Below are positions 1 to 16,250 of a DNA stretch of 64,000 nt, piece by piece. A program made the translations under genes and the position numbers. The DNA comes from Marsupella aquatica (Eukaryota; Marchantiophyta). The notes beneath the pieces were generated by a model. That model ran no database searches. It worked only from the letters and a program-made list of their open reading frames with translations, and was not told the DNA's origin. Location: positions 18,228,001 to 18,292,000 of the forward strand of contig OZ316894.1 in NCBI GenBank assembly GCA_973895155.1, in the 5' to 3' direction. Each line of letters starts with the position of its first letter. The first letter of the stretch is position 1.

Positions 1-65
1 AAGGAGGTCTTTCCACACGACGGGATTAATACTGATTCATCGATAATTTTCTGGGTTTGCTGAAG

Positions 66-3000
66 GTCTCCAGATGGTGCTTATTTGGCATTCACGGTTC
101 GTGGAGAGGAGCAGGTGTGTTCTCTTGTGCCTGCCCATAAGTCTTTGCCTTTGTCGGTATGGACATTGTCAGCGATCTGGTCAGAGTTGACTTGTGTTGA
201 GTTTTTTAGTTTGTGCATTTAAAACCCTGTCTAACGTACATGAAATCTTCAAGTATCGGAATTCGTTACTTTTGGGTGAAAAGCCCTGAAATTGCTGGTC
301 ATAGATACCGTTTGACGTGATGATAGGAACAGTTTAAACAGATACAGTTTGCTCATGTTGTGATAAGTGGATAGTGCGGTTTTTTGTATGTCAAATGAGA
401 AGACTGTAGGTGTTTTGACGAATCTGAACTGTGATGAACAGGGAGGGGAAGTAGCCACTGGGCTGGGGCTATGGGTGGCCAACATTGAAACAGGGCAGGC
501 CCGTGAATTGATTGGGCCACCAGTTTTGACCCTCAATCCTATCTTTGATACGTAGGTGATCTCACTAGCTGTGCCTCTACACTGTGCTTGATCAAGATCT
601 CTGAGTTATTTTGTCAAGGTGGAACTTCGGTGCGCGTTGCACTACTCTTCTTTTATACTGATTTGGTGACCCGTTTTAGTTCTGATATGCACAACCTTCC
701 ACAAAGTGTCGTAGCTCTCCTTGGGAAGGATGGGTTTTTTGTGCATTCGCTGTGATTGTTGCTATCGAAACCTTAGCAAATAAATTATTAGGCTAGGAGT
801 TAGGTCGAGTTAGCCGATTCTTATGGTAGTCTCTCACACGCTTCGTGAGTGAAAAACAAGTGTATTGTTGTATGCCTTTTAAATTTACGCGCAGAACTTG
901 AATTACTCAGCGAGCATGAAGGTAACAGATTTTGGTTTTTGTTTTTCCCAATGCAGGTTCTCTTGGTTGGACGAATCAAGCCTTGTTGTATTGGTTATTC
1001 CCCCCACCAGGGGACCCCCACCGAAGAAACCTCTAGTTCCTTTCGGACCAAATATTCAATCAAATGAGTTAAAGGAGGTTGTTCAAGTTCGAACTTATCA
1101 GGACCTTTTGAAAGACAAGCATGATGAAGATTTGTTTGATTACTATGCCACCTCTGAACTAGTGAAGGTGACACTAGACGGGGAGAGAGAATTCATAGGC
1201 AAACCAGCTGTATATACGTCAATAGATCCTTCACCAGATGGCGAATATTTACTGGTATCTAAGACTCACAGGCCATATTCATTCATTGTTCCTAGTGGCC
1301 GTTTTCCTAGGAAAACAGAATTACGGAAAAGAAATGGAGAGTTGGTAAGAGAAATTTGTGATCTTGACCTTGCTGAAAATATCCCAATCACCTTCAATAG
1401 TGTGCGAACAGGCAGGAGGTCCGTGAATTGGCGAGCTGACAAGCCTTCGTCTCTTTATTGGTATGCTTCATTACAAGATTGGGTTTGAGAGCTCTGAATA
1501 GCTCTTTGTTTTCTGACGAGTTTCTTTGTTAAACAGTGCTTCCTAGTTTCGATGTCATAGATTGGATTTTTAGGGTCGAAAATGACCTTCAGTGTCTGCT
1601 TCTTTCAAGTGTAGGCGTGGATACTAGTAGACTATGTGAAAGTAGGGATGGGTTTGGACCTGAAGCTTCTTCTCCCTCTGCGTGTGGGTATGGAGTCTAG
1701 CAGACTTTGTCAGAGTTGGGATGAGTTTTGGCCCAAAGTTTCGTCTGGAGTGTGAGTATGAATTCACGGAAGACTTTGTTTAGAGTGGAGATGAGTTTTG
1801 ACCTGAATTTTCATCTCCCAATGAGATTGGTTAGGTAGCTTTGTTGGACTTGGGATGCCTTTTCTATTCGTGTATATGACTAAATATTGTATTTGGTTTT
1901 GTAGGGTTGAAACTCAAGATGGTGGAGATGCGAAAGTGGATGTTTCACCACGTGATATTGTCTTCACTCAAAATGCGAATGCTGTAGATGGGGAAGGACC
2001 CACAGTTCTCTTCAAGCTTGATCTTCGTTATGGGTATCCACAGAATCGCTCGACTCTCACCAGTCTAATTTTGGACGGGATAGGAAACTTTGTGGGAATG
2101 TGCAGATTGATTGGAAGAATGAGGCTAAAATATCTTTGGGAATCTGAAGATGGATTGTAGGACAGATGGGGGTAAAATAAATTGCAAGGGTAATGTCACT
2201 ATGATTGTTACGTACAATCCAGAAGCAAGGTGGTGAGATATTGTTAAAGGATGAAAAATAAAGTCACCGGGAACCCTGACAGTTCATGCCCGAGTCTATT
2301 AATCATAAGCAATTTTGACTTTGAGACTATATTGGTGTCTTGCGCAGAGGAGTTGTGTGGGGGGATGAAACCCTTGCTTTGGTATATGAGTCGTGGTACA
2401 GAACTCGGAAGACTCGCACATGGGCAATAAGCCCAGGTAACCTTGCAGCAGAAGGACGGTTAATTTTTGATCGATCCACTGAAGACGTGTACTCTGATCC
2501 TGGTTCCCCCATGTTACGACGGACGTCATTGGGAACATACGTCCTTGCCCTTACCAAACGGGCGGACGGGAAGAAACACTTGCTGCTTAATGGAAGCGGA
2601 GCTACACCAGAGGGCAATATTCCCTTTCTAGATCTTTTTCATTTGTACGGAACTTCGTCAACTTTCACCTTCACTTTGGTTGCTTTCTGTTTGGGAATTT
2701 ACAAATAAGAACATTTCTTTAGTCGGATTTGAAAATCTATCATATCTCGAAGAATGAGTCCAACATAAGCTACTCAAGACTCCTACGACGATAAATATGC
2801 GGTAATGGAATGGCCGAGTAAGTAATGATTATTAATTTCATTCTGAGAACGGAAGGACGGATAAGCCTATAAAGAATCTTTTGGGTCAATGACATTGCAA
2901 TGACAAGGCCCTAAGTGCACGCGCAATCATACATGAGCACTTCAACCTTTTTTGATATTTTGAATATTCTCGATCGTAATTATATGGTTCTCTACATTCA

Positions 3001-5588
3001 TCTTACACCATCGTCTGGGACATGTCTTTACTCACTCTATTCTCAACCTGACATAGAATGGCAGCAATGAATGTTTCTAAAGTTCACTTTCATAGACGGA
3101 TGTCTTTCAATTATCCCGTTTCGAGAATTGGGTTGGATTCTCTTTCCTTTCTCCATCCTCGTGGGAAAACTGGGCCGTTTGGTGGCAGAATTTGATAAAG
3201 TTGTGTGGGTTTTTTCAGGGAGACAGGTGAGAAGGAACGGATTTGGAAAAGTTCGAAGGAGAAGTACTTTGAGACAGTCGTAGCTCTCATGTCTGATCAA
3301 AAGGATGCAGATCTTTCCCTAGATGATTTGAAGATTTTGGTTTCGAAGGAGTCACAGACTGAACCTCCTCAATACTATTTGAAAACTTGGCCAGAGCAAA
3401 ATGTCTCCCAAATAACCGACTTTCCACATCCGTATCCCCAGCTGGCTGAGCTAAAGAGAGAAATCATTCGTTACATGCGAAGTGATGGTGTGCAGCTTAC
3501 AGCAAACCTCTACTTGCCTCCATGCTACGACCCTGTCAAAGAAGGACCTCTGCCAACCCTGCTTTGGGCGTATCCGAGGGAATTCAAAAATAAAGACAAT
3601 GCTGGCCAAATGCGGGGCTCACAAAACAGCTTTGCAGGCATTAGCTCTACTTCAGCTAAATTGTGGTTAGCCAGACGGTGAGTTGAGACTTTAAGGGTGG
3701 AGTTTTTCGCTCGCGCCTGAGGAGGAAATTTTTATTTTAAGTCTTTGCTGCTTTAAACAGCTGGTGTCATTCCCAAGTTTGCAATCGAGGGGGGAAGCAT
3801 TTGCCCTTTACTGCTGCTGAATTTGTCTCAAATGATGATTTTGTACACAGATTTGTAATTTTGGATGGTCCAACAATGCCTATAATCGGAGAAGGGGACG
3901 AAGAGGCTAATGACAGGTATCAGATTGGGAGTTCTGTGATGTGTAGGGATATTCTCGAGTGCTGTACTGAAATGGTGTGTTGGATGTTTCTGTTTGTCAC
4001 GCGCTGTCGTCCTGGTGTTGCTTGGGCCTTGAAATTCCATTTTACTATATGTTATTTCTATAATTGCATCTTTGTGCTTGGTAAAGCCAGGTAATGCTTG
4101 TGTGTAGAGTCTAGTTCAAGGTACTCTCCGGCGGAGACTAGTTTGTGCATCCTGCTCGAGCTAATCCTCTCCAGGTCTGCGAAGTGTGAAATTTGGGACT
4201 TAAAGGCACAGGACTAATCCTTCCATCACTTGTGTGTAGGTATGTGGAGCAGCTCGTAAGCAGTGCTCAAGCTGCAGTAGATGAGGTCGTCAGACGTGGG
4301 GTAAGTCCCACAACCGAGAAAACTGAATGCACGGTCTATTTTTGAAATTTTGGACGAAGACAACCTGGACAGAGTTTTCTAACACTCATTATCGATCGAC
4401 TCCTCTGATTTCTCCTTTTCATGCATGCAGGTAGCAGATCCTAAGAGGATTGCCGTGGGAGGACATTCCTATGGGGCCTTCATGACGGCAAATCTACTGG
4501 CGCACGCACCTCATTTATTCAGTTGTGGCATCGCAAGAGCTGGTGCTTATAATAGAACACTAACCCCATTTGGTTTCCAGGTGGGTTTTTCGTTCCATAG
4601 CTAATCGTTTGTGAATGTAATGAATCTGATGTGGTGTGAACTTCCAGGTTGGACTAGCTCGTTTTACTTCAGTTCCACCCAGATGAGTTTTTCCGTCGCG
4701 TGGTTTTGTCCAAACTAAGGTGCTTTTGGAAGCTATACGTTTCTCCAACGTGGGGCCATTAGCTGCTAGTGTGCTTGAGTCCTGCACAGTATTTCCTCGT
4801 TTTGAATGAAAAACCGAGTCTTCTGCTTCCAGGCGGAGGAGAGAACTCTCTGGGAGGCGCCCAAGACATATATTGATATGAGTCCCTTCATGCTAGCGAA
4901 TAAGATAAAGAAACCGATTCTCTTGATTCACGGAGAAGAAGATAACAACCCCGGAACTCTCACTATGCAGGTAATATGCATAGTATTTTGTGTATGTGGT
5001 CAATTCCTGGTTGCTCGTATATGCTATTAGCGGACGTGCTCCGTTGAAAATGCAATGGTCATAAAAGAGCTAAGGAATGCTGGGAGTCATCCTCGGTACC
5101 AAAGGCATGCGAGAGAGTGATATAAATCCGAAGAGATAATTGGCCTGCATAGAATGTAACCATGTTATTCTTTTTTTGTGTGGGTCGTTTGTAGATTGAT
5201 TGTTTGTGAGTTTTTGACCTGTGGTCATCGTTTCCAATTATTGACGCTTTCCTTGTGTATATTGCAGTCTGATCGGTTTTTCACCGCTCTTAAAGGACAT
5301 GGTGTTCTTACTCGACTCGTGTTGCTTCCTTTCGAGAGTCATGGATATCAAGGAAGAGAAAGTGTGTTACATTGTCTTTGGGAGATGGACAGATGGCTGC
5401 AAAAGTATTGCATTGACGTGGTGGATGAACCAGCAGTGGCTAATGATTTGCAGGGTAGTGACGTGAAAGGAGCAGGTTCTGAACCTGTAGCTTGTGGAAG
5501 CAGGGAGGGTGGAAGTGAAATTGAAGCTCCGGATATAGGTGAAAATCCGTGGCCTTGGCCAAGGCCTGGGACCCAATCCCTACTATAA
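66..5588 (+). CDS. CGEP: Probable glutamyl endopeptidase, chloroplastic (3' part of gene)
   Basis: Serine peptidase of the prolyl oligopeptidase family (S9), which in plants trims peptides in the chloroplast stroma. Exons read: 66-114, 442-551, 957-1460, 1905-2033, 2348-2644, 3219-3677, 3851-3916, 4240-4300, 4431-4580, 4833-4970, 5268-5588; all ten junctions are GT..AG and phase-consistent, giving 760 residues to the stop. The N-terminal two thirds is the beta-propeller-like part (SPDGAYLAFTVRG, NWRADKPSSLYW, VYSDPGSPMLRRT). The C-terminal alpha/beta hydrolase holds the triad: Ser in GGHSYGA (codon 4467), Asp in HGEEDNN (4941) and His in ESHGY (5340). The transit peptide and roughly the first 200 residues lie left of the window; bases 1-65 look like intron. 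Identification rests on strong remembered similarity to Arabidopsis CGEP along the whole length. The C-terminal tail is Gly/Ser/Glu-rich and poorly conserved, as in relatives. Confidence 0.93.
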
Positions 5589-5609
5589 CTGTTGACTCAT
5601 TGAAGTACT

Positions 5610-5790
5610 AGCCCCATGCCCGTGCCTTGCACGGAAGACTTCAAGTGAGGGCAAGATGTCAAGGAGAGGGCAAGATGTTGAGGTGAGGGTAAGATTGGGA
5701 AGCGAGTGCAAGATGTCAAGGAGAGGGCAAGATGTTGAGGTGAGAGCAAGATGTGAAGGTGAGGGTAAGATTTTGAGGCAAGGCAAACAT
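5610..5790. repeat. CCCGTGC..TTGCACGG motif plus purine-rich minisatellite
   Basis: Immediately after the endopeptidase stop, a near-palindromic motif (ATGCCCGTGCCTTGCACGG, 5616-5634) is followed by short units of the type AAGATGTCAAGGAGAGGGC and AAGATGTTGAGGTGAG repeated up to about 5790. Related motif-plus-minisatellite combinations occur again near 6231 and, in reverse, near 43215-43275. This is probably part of a dispersed repeat rather than the 3' UTR of the gene. Confidence 0.6.
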
Positions 5791-6230
5791 GGTTGTGCAT
5801 TGCAAATATATAATTTAGGCAAAAAATTAAATAGATTAATACAAAAGTGATACAATCTTTATTCACCCTCTCAATAAAGAGAACCTCTGTCATCATATAC
5901 AATATCTTTTGTCAACCTTGTTTGACCCTCTTCAAGACCCTCTTCAAAATCTAAAAATAAAACCTTGATAGTTATACGGAAGAGATGTTGTCCTTGAAAA
6001 TGCTCCATACAACTGTCCGTGATTAGGCAAATTGTAACCTACATCTTCTAAAATTTGACCTTGAACTTTATGTTCATTGCATATGTCAATCTAATTTGTT
6101 TATGTTCATTGCATATGTCAATTGAATGAAAAATTGGACACTATGTAATAAAAAAGGAAGTGATTTGTCAGATATCATCTGAATTCGTGGGATAAATGTA
6201 AGGGTCCCTATTTGTTTTCGTGCAAAAACC

Positions 6231-6900
6231 CAATGCCCATGTGTTGCACAAAAGATGTCCGAGGTAACAAAAGATATCAAAGAGAAAAAAAATGTCAAGA
6301 TGATAAAAGATTCAAGGTGACCAAAAGATGTCAAGGTGATAAAACACAAAAAAGGAGAGAAAACATGTCCCAGTGATCAAACAATGTCCAGATGATAAAA
6401 AAGATTGAATCCGAGAAAAAAGCTTTCAAGGTGAACAAAGATGTTGAGGAGAGAAATAAATGTTCAGATGAGAAAAAAAATTATGGAAGGAGAGAAAAAT
6501 ATGTCAGGATGAACAAAAGACGCCAAGGCAAGCAAAAGATGTTGACGTGAGTGACGGAGATAAAAACATTTTGAGATAAGGAAAAGATATTTACGCAAGG
6601 CAAAGATGTCAAGGCAAAAGAAGATAAAATGTTGTGAGTGAAAGAAATAAAAACATTTTGAGATAAGGAAAAGATGTTTAGGCAAGGCAAGATGTCAAGG
6701 CAAAAGAAGATAAAAATGTTGATGCATGTTTAAATGTACATTGCATTGAGGCAAAGATTTGGGGTGATGTGAACATTTTTACTCGAGGCAAAGAAATGCA
6801 AAACGATGCAAGTGAGCCTAAGAAATATAGATAATGCAAATTAATGTAAGCGAGGCAAGAAAGTTGTTTAGACATCTCATATATTGTTGCGACCATCTTG
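6231..6900. repeat. Degenerate AAAAGATGTCAAGGTGA minisatellite
   Basis: After ATGCCCATGTGTTGCAC (6233-6249) comes a long run of loosely conserved 16-20 bp units built on AAAAGATGTCAAGGTGAC, rich in purines on the + strand. Within it an 86-bp block is duplicated in tandem at 6549-6634 and 6636-6721, differing at only a few positions. Open frames on the minus strand here are by-products of the repeat, so no gene is called. A third weak version of the lead motif (ATGCCAACACATTGCAT) sits at 6981-6997. Confidence 0.65.
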
Positions 6901-9840
6901 TCATTATGACGATGCAGTCACTCTGGCCATGAGGGTGTTGTGGCTATGTTGGTCTTGCGACCATGTTGTTGCCAAGCCCGATGCCAACACATTGCATAGA
7001 TACATTGAGGTAAGGTAAAGAACTGTTGATTAAGAAGTGGGGTTTTTTAGGTGGATCAAACTAAAAATATTGGATTCTCCATAATTCTTTCTTGCCCATT
7101 TCATGTGAAAAGTGTTGTCAATGTGGAGGTCTTGTTCAAAATAGTACATGAAATTATGTAATCATATAATGTACTTGAAGTCAACACCAAAATATGAGAT
7201 AAGGTGCAAATGGGTGATGAGAGTACATGGGGGCAAGAATTGGGCAAGAAATCTTTATTGGAACAAAATATTGGACAAAATATGCAAATGGGGGCAAAGA
7301 GTTGGGCTCCCTACTTGGGAAAAAATTAGGGCAAAAGCAAGACTAATAAAGACAGGGGGCATGTCAAACAATACATGTCTTGTGGAGAAATGATGTTGGG
7401 AGCTTGATCTTCTTGGCCTTCATTAAAGATGCATTTTTTGAAAAGCTAGAATGTTGGAGTATAGATGAGATAACAAAATTGGGACCTATTTTATACAAAA
7501 CATAAAACAAAAAACAAAAAAATAATCAAAACATGTAAATACAATTCACTTTGCTTTTGCATTTTCATTTTATTTTGGAAGAAGATGTTGTTTTATTGTG
7601 AAAACTATATTATTGGGGAGAGTAAGGATGTGGGAGGGTAAGTGCCAGTGCAAGAGAGATGATGGCCCCGGGGTGTTTTAAAACTATTGGGAGGGGAATG
7701 TTTTAATTTTCTCTCTCCCCTTTTTTCCTATTTCTACACTCCTATGCAACACCATTACTCTCTTTTTTCTCACATTGGCACCATTAAATAAATAGAAAAA
7801 ATGTACAACTAAATACAGAGAAGAGAAAAAAGGAGAACATTAACCCATTTCCAAAAGTTCTCATGCCCAAAAAGATTCTCCTTCCCTTCGTGTGTACTTT
7901 GGTACTTGAAAAAAACACATTTAAGATGATGTCACATAAATATCTTCTCATATACTATGTCAGATTAGTATCATCTCCTATATGTTATATTTTACTATTA
8001 AAATGAGCATATCATTTGACATACCTGATAAATAAATCCAAGAGTACAAAAAAATCTGTGAAAAAATCTGACGGCTCAGGTTTGTTCCCTCCATTTCTGA
8101 ATTTGTAAGCAGACTAAAGAGCTTTGTGGCGGCATTGCATATTATAGAAGTAGATATTATTATTATACATTAAAGAAACTATTAGAGTCCTCGCCAAAAA
8201 TTATATATAACCTTATGGAATTTGACAATCCTTGCCCAAATAACCACAAAAGCTTACGGAATCTTTGTTCCATAGACGGAATGTGCATATTGAGATGCGA
8301 TGGCGATGTGGTTGGAGAATGTATATACAAGTTCTACTTCGAAGTATCAAGCAAGCAGCTGCCTGCAAAATCTAAGTCAAGAGACGTAAAAGTTGGAAGC
8401 TTTGCATCATTTTTATGGACGTCTTTCTAGGTCATGCTTGGTAGCTGAGCAACCATCTATCTACGTCCTCCACAAGAAGCATGGCGGCTAAGCAAGCCAC
8501 TTAAGTAGTTTCTTGTTGAAGACAAGTACGGAGCATATTACTACTGGAGAAAAGCAAAAACAAATAAACCTTTGTGACTATCTGCAAGTTGGACTGAAGT
8601 GGGCTGATCACTAGACCTTTGCCACTCAGGACGTTATCAATGCCTTTCGCCAAGGGCATACATGTCATTGGCCCAAAGTGTGAACGGCAGTTCAGGGATT
8701 TTAGTTATATCTTGCTGAGGCATTCTCACAAGCAGTGAGGCTTGATGTTTGTTTGAAGACATATCAAGAAAAATAAATAGCGAGCTCCACTTGGGCCTGC
8801 AAATTTGGTTATCAAATTTGTGGACACATTGTTCATAGAGAAGCTCTCCAGCTCCTGCAGACTTTGGTGGAAAACCTTGTCAACTAACTATTTCCGTGTA
8901 TTAGAAAGTTACATGTCTTAATAACAGAAAATATGAGTACAAGTGCCTCAGCACAAGAGAAACTACCTAATTGATGACTGTATATATATGTGAACAAGCG
9001 CAATAAGATGACAATGTGCGAAAGATGTAGTTCAAGATGTTGTGCAAAAGATGTAGTTCTGTAAATGAAAACATTGCATGAAAAATTTTGTTTCTAAAAC
9101 ATAACATTGTATAAAAAATATCATTGCACAAAAGACGTCTTGCATAAATTAAAGATGATTAATAGTGCATAAAAAGCGTTGTGCAAATCATGCAAAAGAT
9201 ACAAGATGGGTGATGACTATAACCACCACTACTGAGTCCAAGCATGGTGACTCACTAGGAGGGCCCTTTTTCAATTTCTGTAAAATTTTAAGTATACTTA
9301 CAAATTTTAACTTTTCAATTCACTTTTTTTCAGGCCACTTGCTTGTATTTTCAGGCATGTATTAAACTTCACACAACAGTACTCCTCCCACAAATCAGAG
9401 TTATGTTCACAATATACTTCCAAGATACGTCAAACCTATTCCTAAACTCCGTTAACCAAAGATCGCTGGTATGTGGCGGGTTAGAAAGACTCACCAGAAA
9501 AACTATCAGACCGTTGAAGCTTTCACATGACCAAAGTTGCAGAAGGTTTTTGCTGACAGGAATTGGTGCATTAAAACTTTTGATTACTTTCAAAAATTTG
9601 ACCTTGGCTAACTAATTGAGTTCAAATGGTCTATTCATCTGCACATCTTAGACAAAAAAGGTCATTGGTTCAAACACATGCAAAGATCCTTCGCCTCCTT
9701 ATGACTAGTACCCTTCAAAAGGGCTATGTGGCCAAAATACAAAGCATAAATGAAACATTAGTATAGGTTTATTCTCCAAGAAGTATCCAAGTTAGAACCA
9801 AAATAATTATATATTTTATTCTAAAATTGCACTCATGATC
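6901..9840. other. AT-rich intergenic DNA, no gene seen
   Basis: About 3 kb of AT-rich sequence with only short, unconvincing open frames (the longest are 60-90 codons without recognisable domains). At 9010-9200 units resembling GCAAAAGATGTAG and GTGCATAAAAAGCG recall the purine minisatellite to the left, suggesting all of 5.6-9.2 kb is remnant repeat material. No RNA gene was recognised. Confidence 0.5.
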
Positions 9841-9901
9841 TTTGCAGATAGGTCTATTTTTACACAAAAAAAACCAGTCTAAAAATAGACCTATCTGCAA
9901 A
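9841..9901. repeat. Perfect 22-bp inverted repeat (foldback hairpin)
   Basis: Arms 9841-9862 and 9880-9901 are exact reverse complements (TTTGCAGATAGGTCTA... against ...TAGACCTATCTGCAAA) around a 17-nt A-rich loop. The hairpin could be the core of a miniature foldback element or a hairpin RNA; the sequence alone does not decide between them. Confidence 0.85.
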
Positions 9902-10411
9902 TCTAAATGAAGCACACTTATCTATTAGAGCACTTGCTACGGGATGTGCACTTATCAATGCATGCAACACCTGGTTTCGTGCACGCCAGATCTATCTTCC
10001 CCAGAGGATGCACTTAGCAAGAGTTCACTGTACATTCAAGGACCCAATAATTGGGCGTGATGCAAGCTACTTAATTTCTAGTGGCTACCAACTAGAGTGA
10101 AGCCTTAGCCCGTAACTCTCAATAAGGGACAGAAATCACAGTGGCTAATTAAGGACAAAATGGAAAATGCGGAGGGACTAAAATGGGGGACACAAATTAA
10201 ATAGAAAGATGGAGCAAAGGTGAAAAGGTGAAAAGGAAATAGTTTTTATGCAAAATTATTTGTATGTTCATCTCTATTTAATTTCTAGGAATGGGTAAAT
10301 CAGGCTAGTATTTCAAAATGATCATCATGCATGATTCTTTTTATTAACATTCAATGACAAGACATTAAATCTAAATGATTCTGAATAATAAATAACACTT
10401 GAATGTGTTGA

Positions 10412-10676
10412 TTTTCATTACTTGCCTATATTGTCGTATCTCATTGTGGGCATAATAAGGAATAGTTGTGTTGTTTTGCATTACTTGATTATATTGACCT
10501 ATAGAGGGAAGAGGATAGTCTCTTGTTTTTCATTACTTGCCTATATTGACGTATAGAGGGAAGAGTGTAGACTGTTGTTTTCATTACTCGCCCATATTGA
10601 AAATAGAGGGAAGAGGGTAGTCTGTCATTTTTCATTACTTGCCTATATTGACGTATAGAGGGTTGTGGGCATAATA
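10412..10676. repeat. ~52-bp tandem repeat, about 5 units
   Basis: The unit contains TTTTCATTACTTGCCTATA, then TTGACGTATAGAGGGAAGA and a variable GGGTAGTCTGTTG end. Five imperfect copies can be followed. The first and last are both joined to TTGTGGGCATAATAA, so the array may have expanded within a single ancestral unit. The flanks (9902-10411 and 10677-11297) are AT-rich with no gene seen. Confidence 0.75.
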
Positions 10677-11297
10677 AATTTTGATGCTGCTATAATGGTG
10701 AATCTAATTGTCACTTTGTCTTGTTCAGATTTTGTGTCCAGTATTTTAATTTTAATCTGCCTTAACAAGGTGAATCATTTGTATTAATTAAATTGTGAAT
10801 TATTTTTTGGATCCCTTTTAATTTTAGTGAATTTTAGAGTATTTGAAATTTATTTTGGCTCCCCTCATAAATGTTTTATTTTTCAGATAGAAATCACTCT
10901 TTAGTGAATTCTAAATTTCTCATGAGAATGAAAGAATATATTTTGAACAATGTGCACATTTGGCATACTAAGTTCCCCTCATGGTTTCCTTTGCAAAATT
11001 TATGGTTTTAATTAAGTTTGACCATCATTACCTAGAAACAAGTGAAAGTATATACCTTATATACACAACTTCTTCAATACCTTTGCATTTTCTTGGTCAT
11101 TAATATGTGCTTTTTTTTTGGCATGTATACTTATAATTTTTTGTAATATCTCACTCACTCTATATTATTTTATTGACATGTACTTTACATTTAAAAAATG
11201 ATGCTCCCATGGACCTTAAACAAAAACCATATAATTGGGATGGACCCATTGGGAATATTCCCTGTCACATTGTGATAGTACTCAGATGGACCGCATT

Positions 11298-11811
11298 GTC
11301 TTCCTCTGTGCTTGCGAAACCTGGAATACCGTAGTTTACAAAGAATCCAGGATCGTGCCTCGCGACTCGGACACAATTGTCATCAGCCTGGTTTGAGGTA
11401 TTTGTTTGATGGACCCTCAAAATGAAACTTGTTACTTGATCGACCCCCCGAAGTCTATCAATGGTCCAGATCTGAGATCGAAAGGTCCATCAACTATCCA
11501 GATTAGGGAAAAATATCGAGGGAGGGGTCTACTAAGCATATCTCTCGCCTGGTTTAGATCAGAGTTTAGGGTCCGTGGCCCTGTGAGCCGTGACGAGAAA
11601 GAAGGACAGGGAGAACGAGGTTCTACCCGAAAATGCTAAAGCTTACAAAGGCGTTCAGTCTTGACTTGATGGAAACATTGGAACGCGCCGGGGCCGTGAG
11701 ATTGAAACAAGAGTCGGAGTTGGAGGTTTTCAGACAAATGGTGGCATGGCAGCAGCTTGACAGGGAGCGACTAGAACCGGGATTCCCACACGACATTGGT
11801 CGAATGAAAGC
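11298..11811 (+). pseudogene. Truncated, disrupted copy of ESD4-like exon 1
   Basis: This stretch repeats part of exon 1 of the SUMO protease gene immediately downstream (equivalent to about 12442-12775) at high nucleotide identity: TCTTCCTCTGTGCTTGCG, the block through AAGAATCCAGGATCGTGCCT, then GAAAATGCTAAAGCTTACAA through GGGATTCCCACACGACATTGG. It has no start codon and contains small indels that shift the frame. An unrelated stretch of about 150 bp interrupts it, flanked on both sides by GCCTGGTTT (11386-11394 and 11547-11555). The copy ends before the rest of exon 1 and the catalytic exons, so it cannot make a protease. It is a local partial duplication, not a processed copy. Confidence 0.85.
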
Positions 11812-12076
11812 TTGCATGCGTACTACTCACATGGTTGTCGTGGACCACATTTCGTTTCTAGCTCACTGACTCATGACGATCTCCGGATTCCCCTTTCCAG
11901 ATTGGAAGCTCAAGGCGGAATCACTTTTGTAGCTTCGAATTTGAAAGCGCTACAAGATGCTGAGGAGTGAGACTCGTGCTCCGCGGAGTAGCGTCTCAGA
12001 AAGTCTTTACAGTGGTTCTCGCAGATTTGTTTGAGGAATCTTGGAGGCAGAAAGCGATTTGTCTTCTAGGGTTTAG

Positions 12077-15574
<3,498 letters not shown>

Positions 15575-15879
15575 TTCTTCACAGCAGCTGGACAGTAGTC
15601 TCAAGTCTCTCATGGCAAATCTCAACGGTAAGTGGTTTCCTTTATCTTCATTGACAGACAGAAGGACCCAATTCGCTTAGATACAGGATTGATCCGTATG
15701 AATGCTCGGAAAGCAAACGTCTATTTTCCTGTCAGGATGTTTATAATGCTAACTTATATTGTCCATGTCAATATTTACTTAATAGTAGGTCAGGGCTCTT
15801 TCGGTTATTCTTGAGTTTATGGACATTGCACAAGACTAGTTTGTGGTTTTGTTTAATTTATCTGATCCTCTTGTAGCAT

Positions 15880-15955
15880 TTCCAATGGAGATGCGTCAAC
15901 GGTCAATGGTCATGAGGAGATGCGTCAACGGTCAATGGTCATGAGGAGATGCGTG
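15880..15955. repeat. 29-bp tandem duplication
   Basis: GGAGATGCGTCAACGGTCAA followed by TGGTCATGA occurs twice head to tail and a third copy begins (GGAGATGCGTGG). It lies about 320 bp after the ESD4-like stop, in or just past its 3' UTR. Confidence 0.8.
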
Positions 15956-16115
15956 GAAAGATTGTTTTAGGAAGGACGTTTGAAAAAGGGGTTCTTCAAG
16001 GCAAAAGAACTAGAATGTCATCGTAGTATTGTGCGAGTTGATGGATTTCCTTAATCGCTGTTTTCCTTCTGAAACGACGTGATTGGTGTTGTGCTCAAAT
16101 AAACAGGGAGAAAGA

Positions 16116-16250
16116 ATTATTGGGCATGCTACAGATGGGGCATTCTATATTCTTACCGGGATTATTGGGCATGCCTCAGATGGGGCATTCTATATTCTTA
16201 CCGGAATTATTGGGCATGCTACAGATGGGGCATTCTATATTCTTACCGGA
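16116..16250. repeat. Three 45-bp tandem units
   Basis: Three head-to-tail copies at 16116-16160, 16161-16205 and 16206-16250 begin ATTATTGGGCATGC and end ATATTCTTACCGG; they differ at about three positions. Because 45 is a multiple of three, two + strand frames stay open through the array (one reads GHATDGAFYILTGII). Neither has homologs that I recognise, nor conserved flanks, so no gene is called. Confidence 0.9.

Noticed and set aside
5610-6900. CRISPR-like array
   Set aside because: Units are degenerate, contiguous and without unique spacers; this is a eukaryotic minisatellite.
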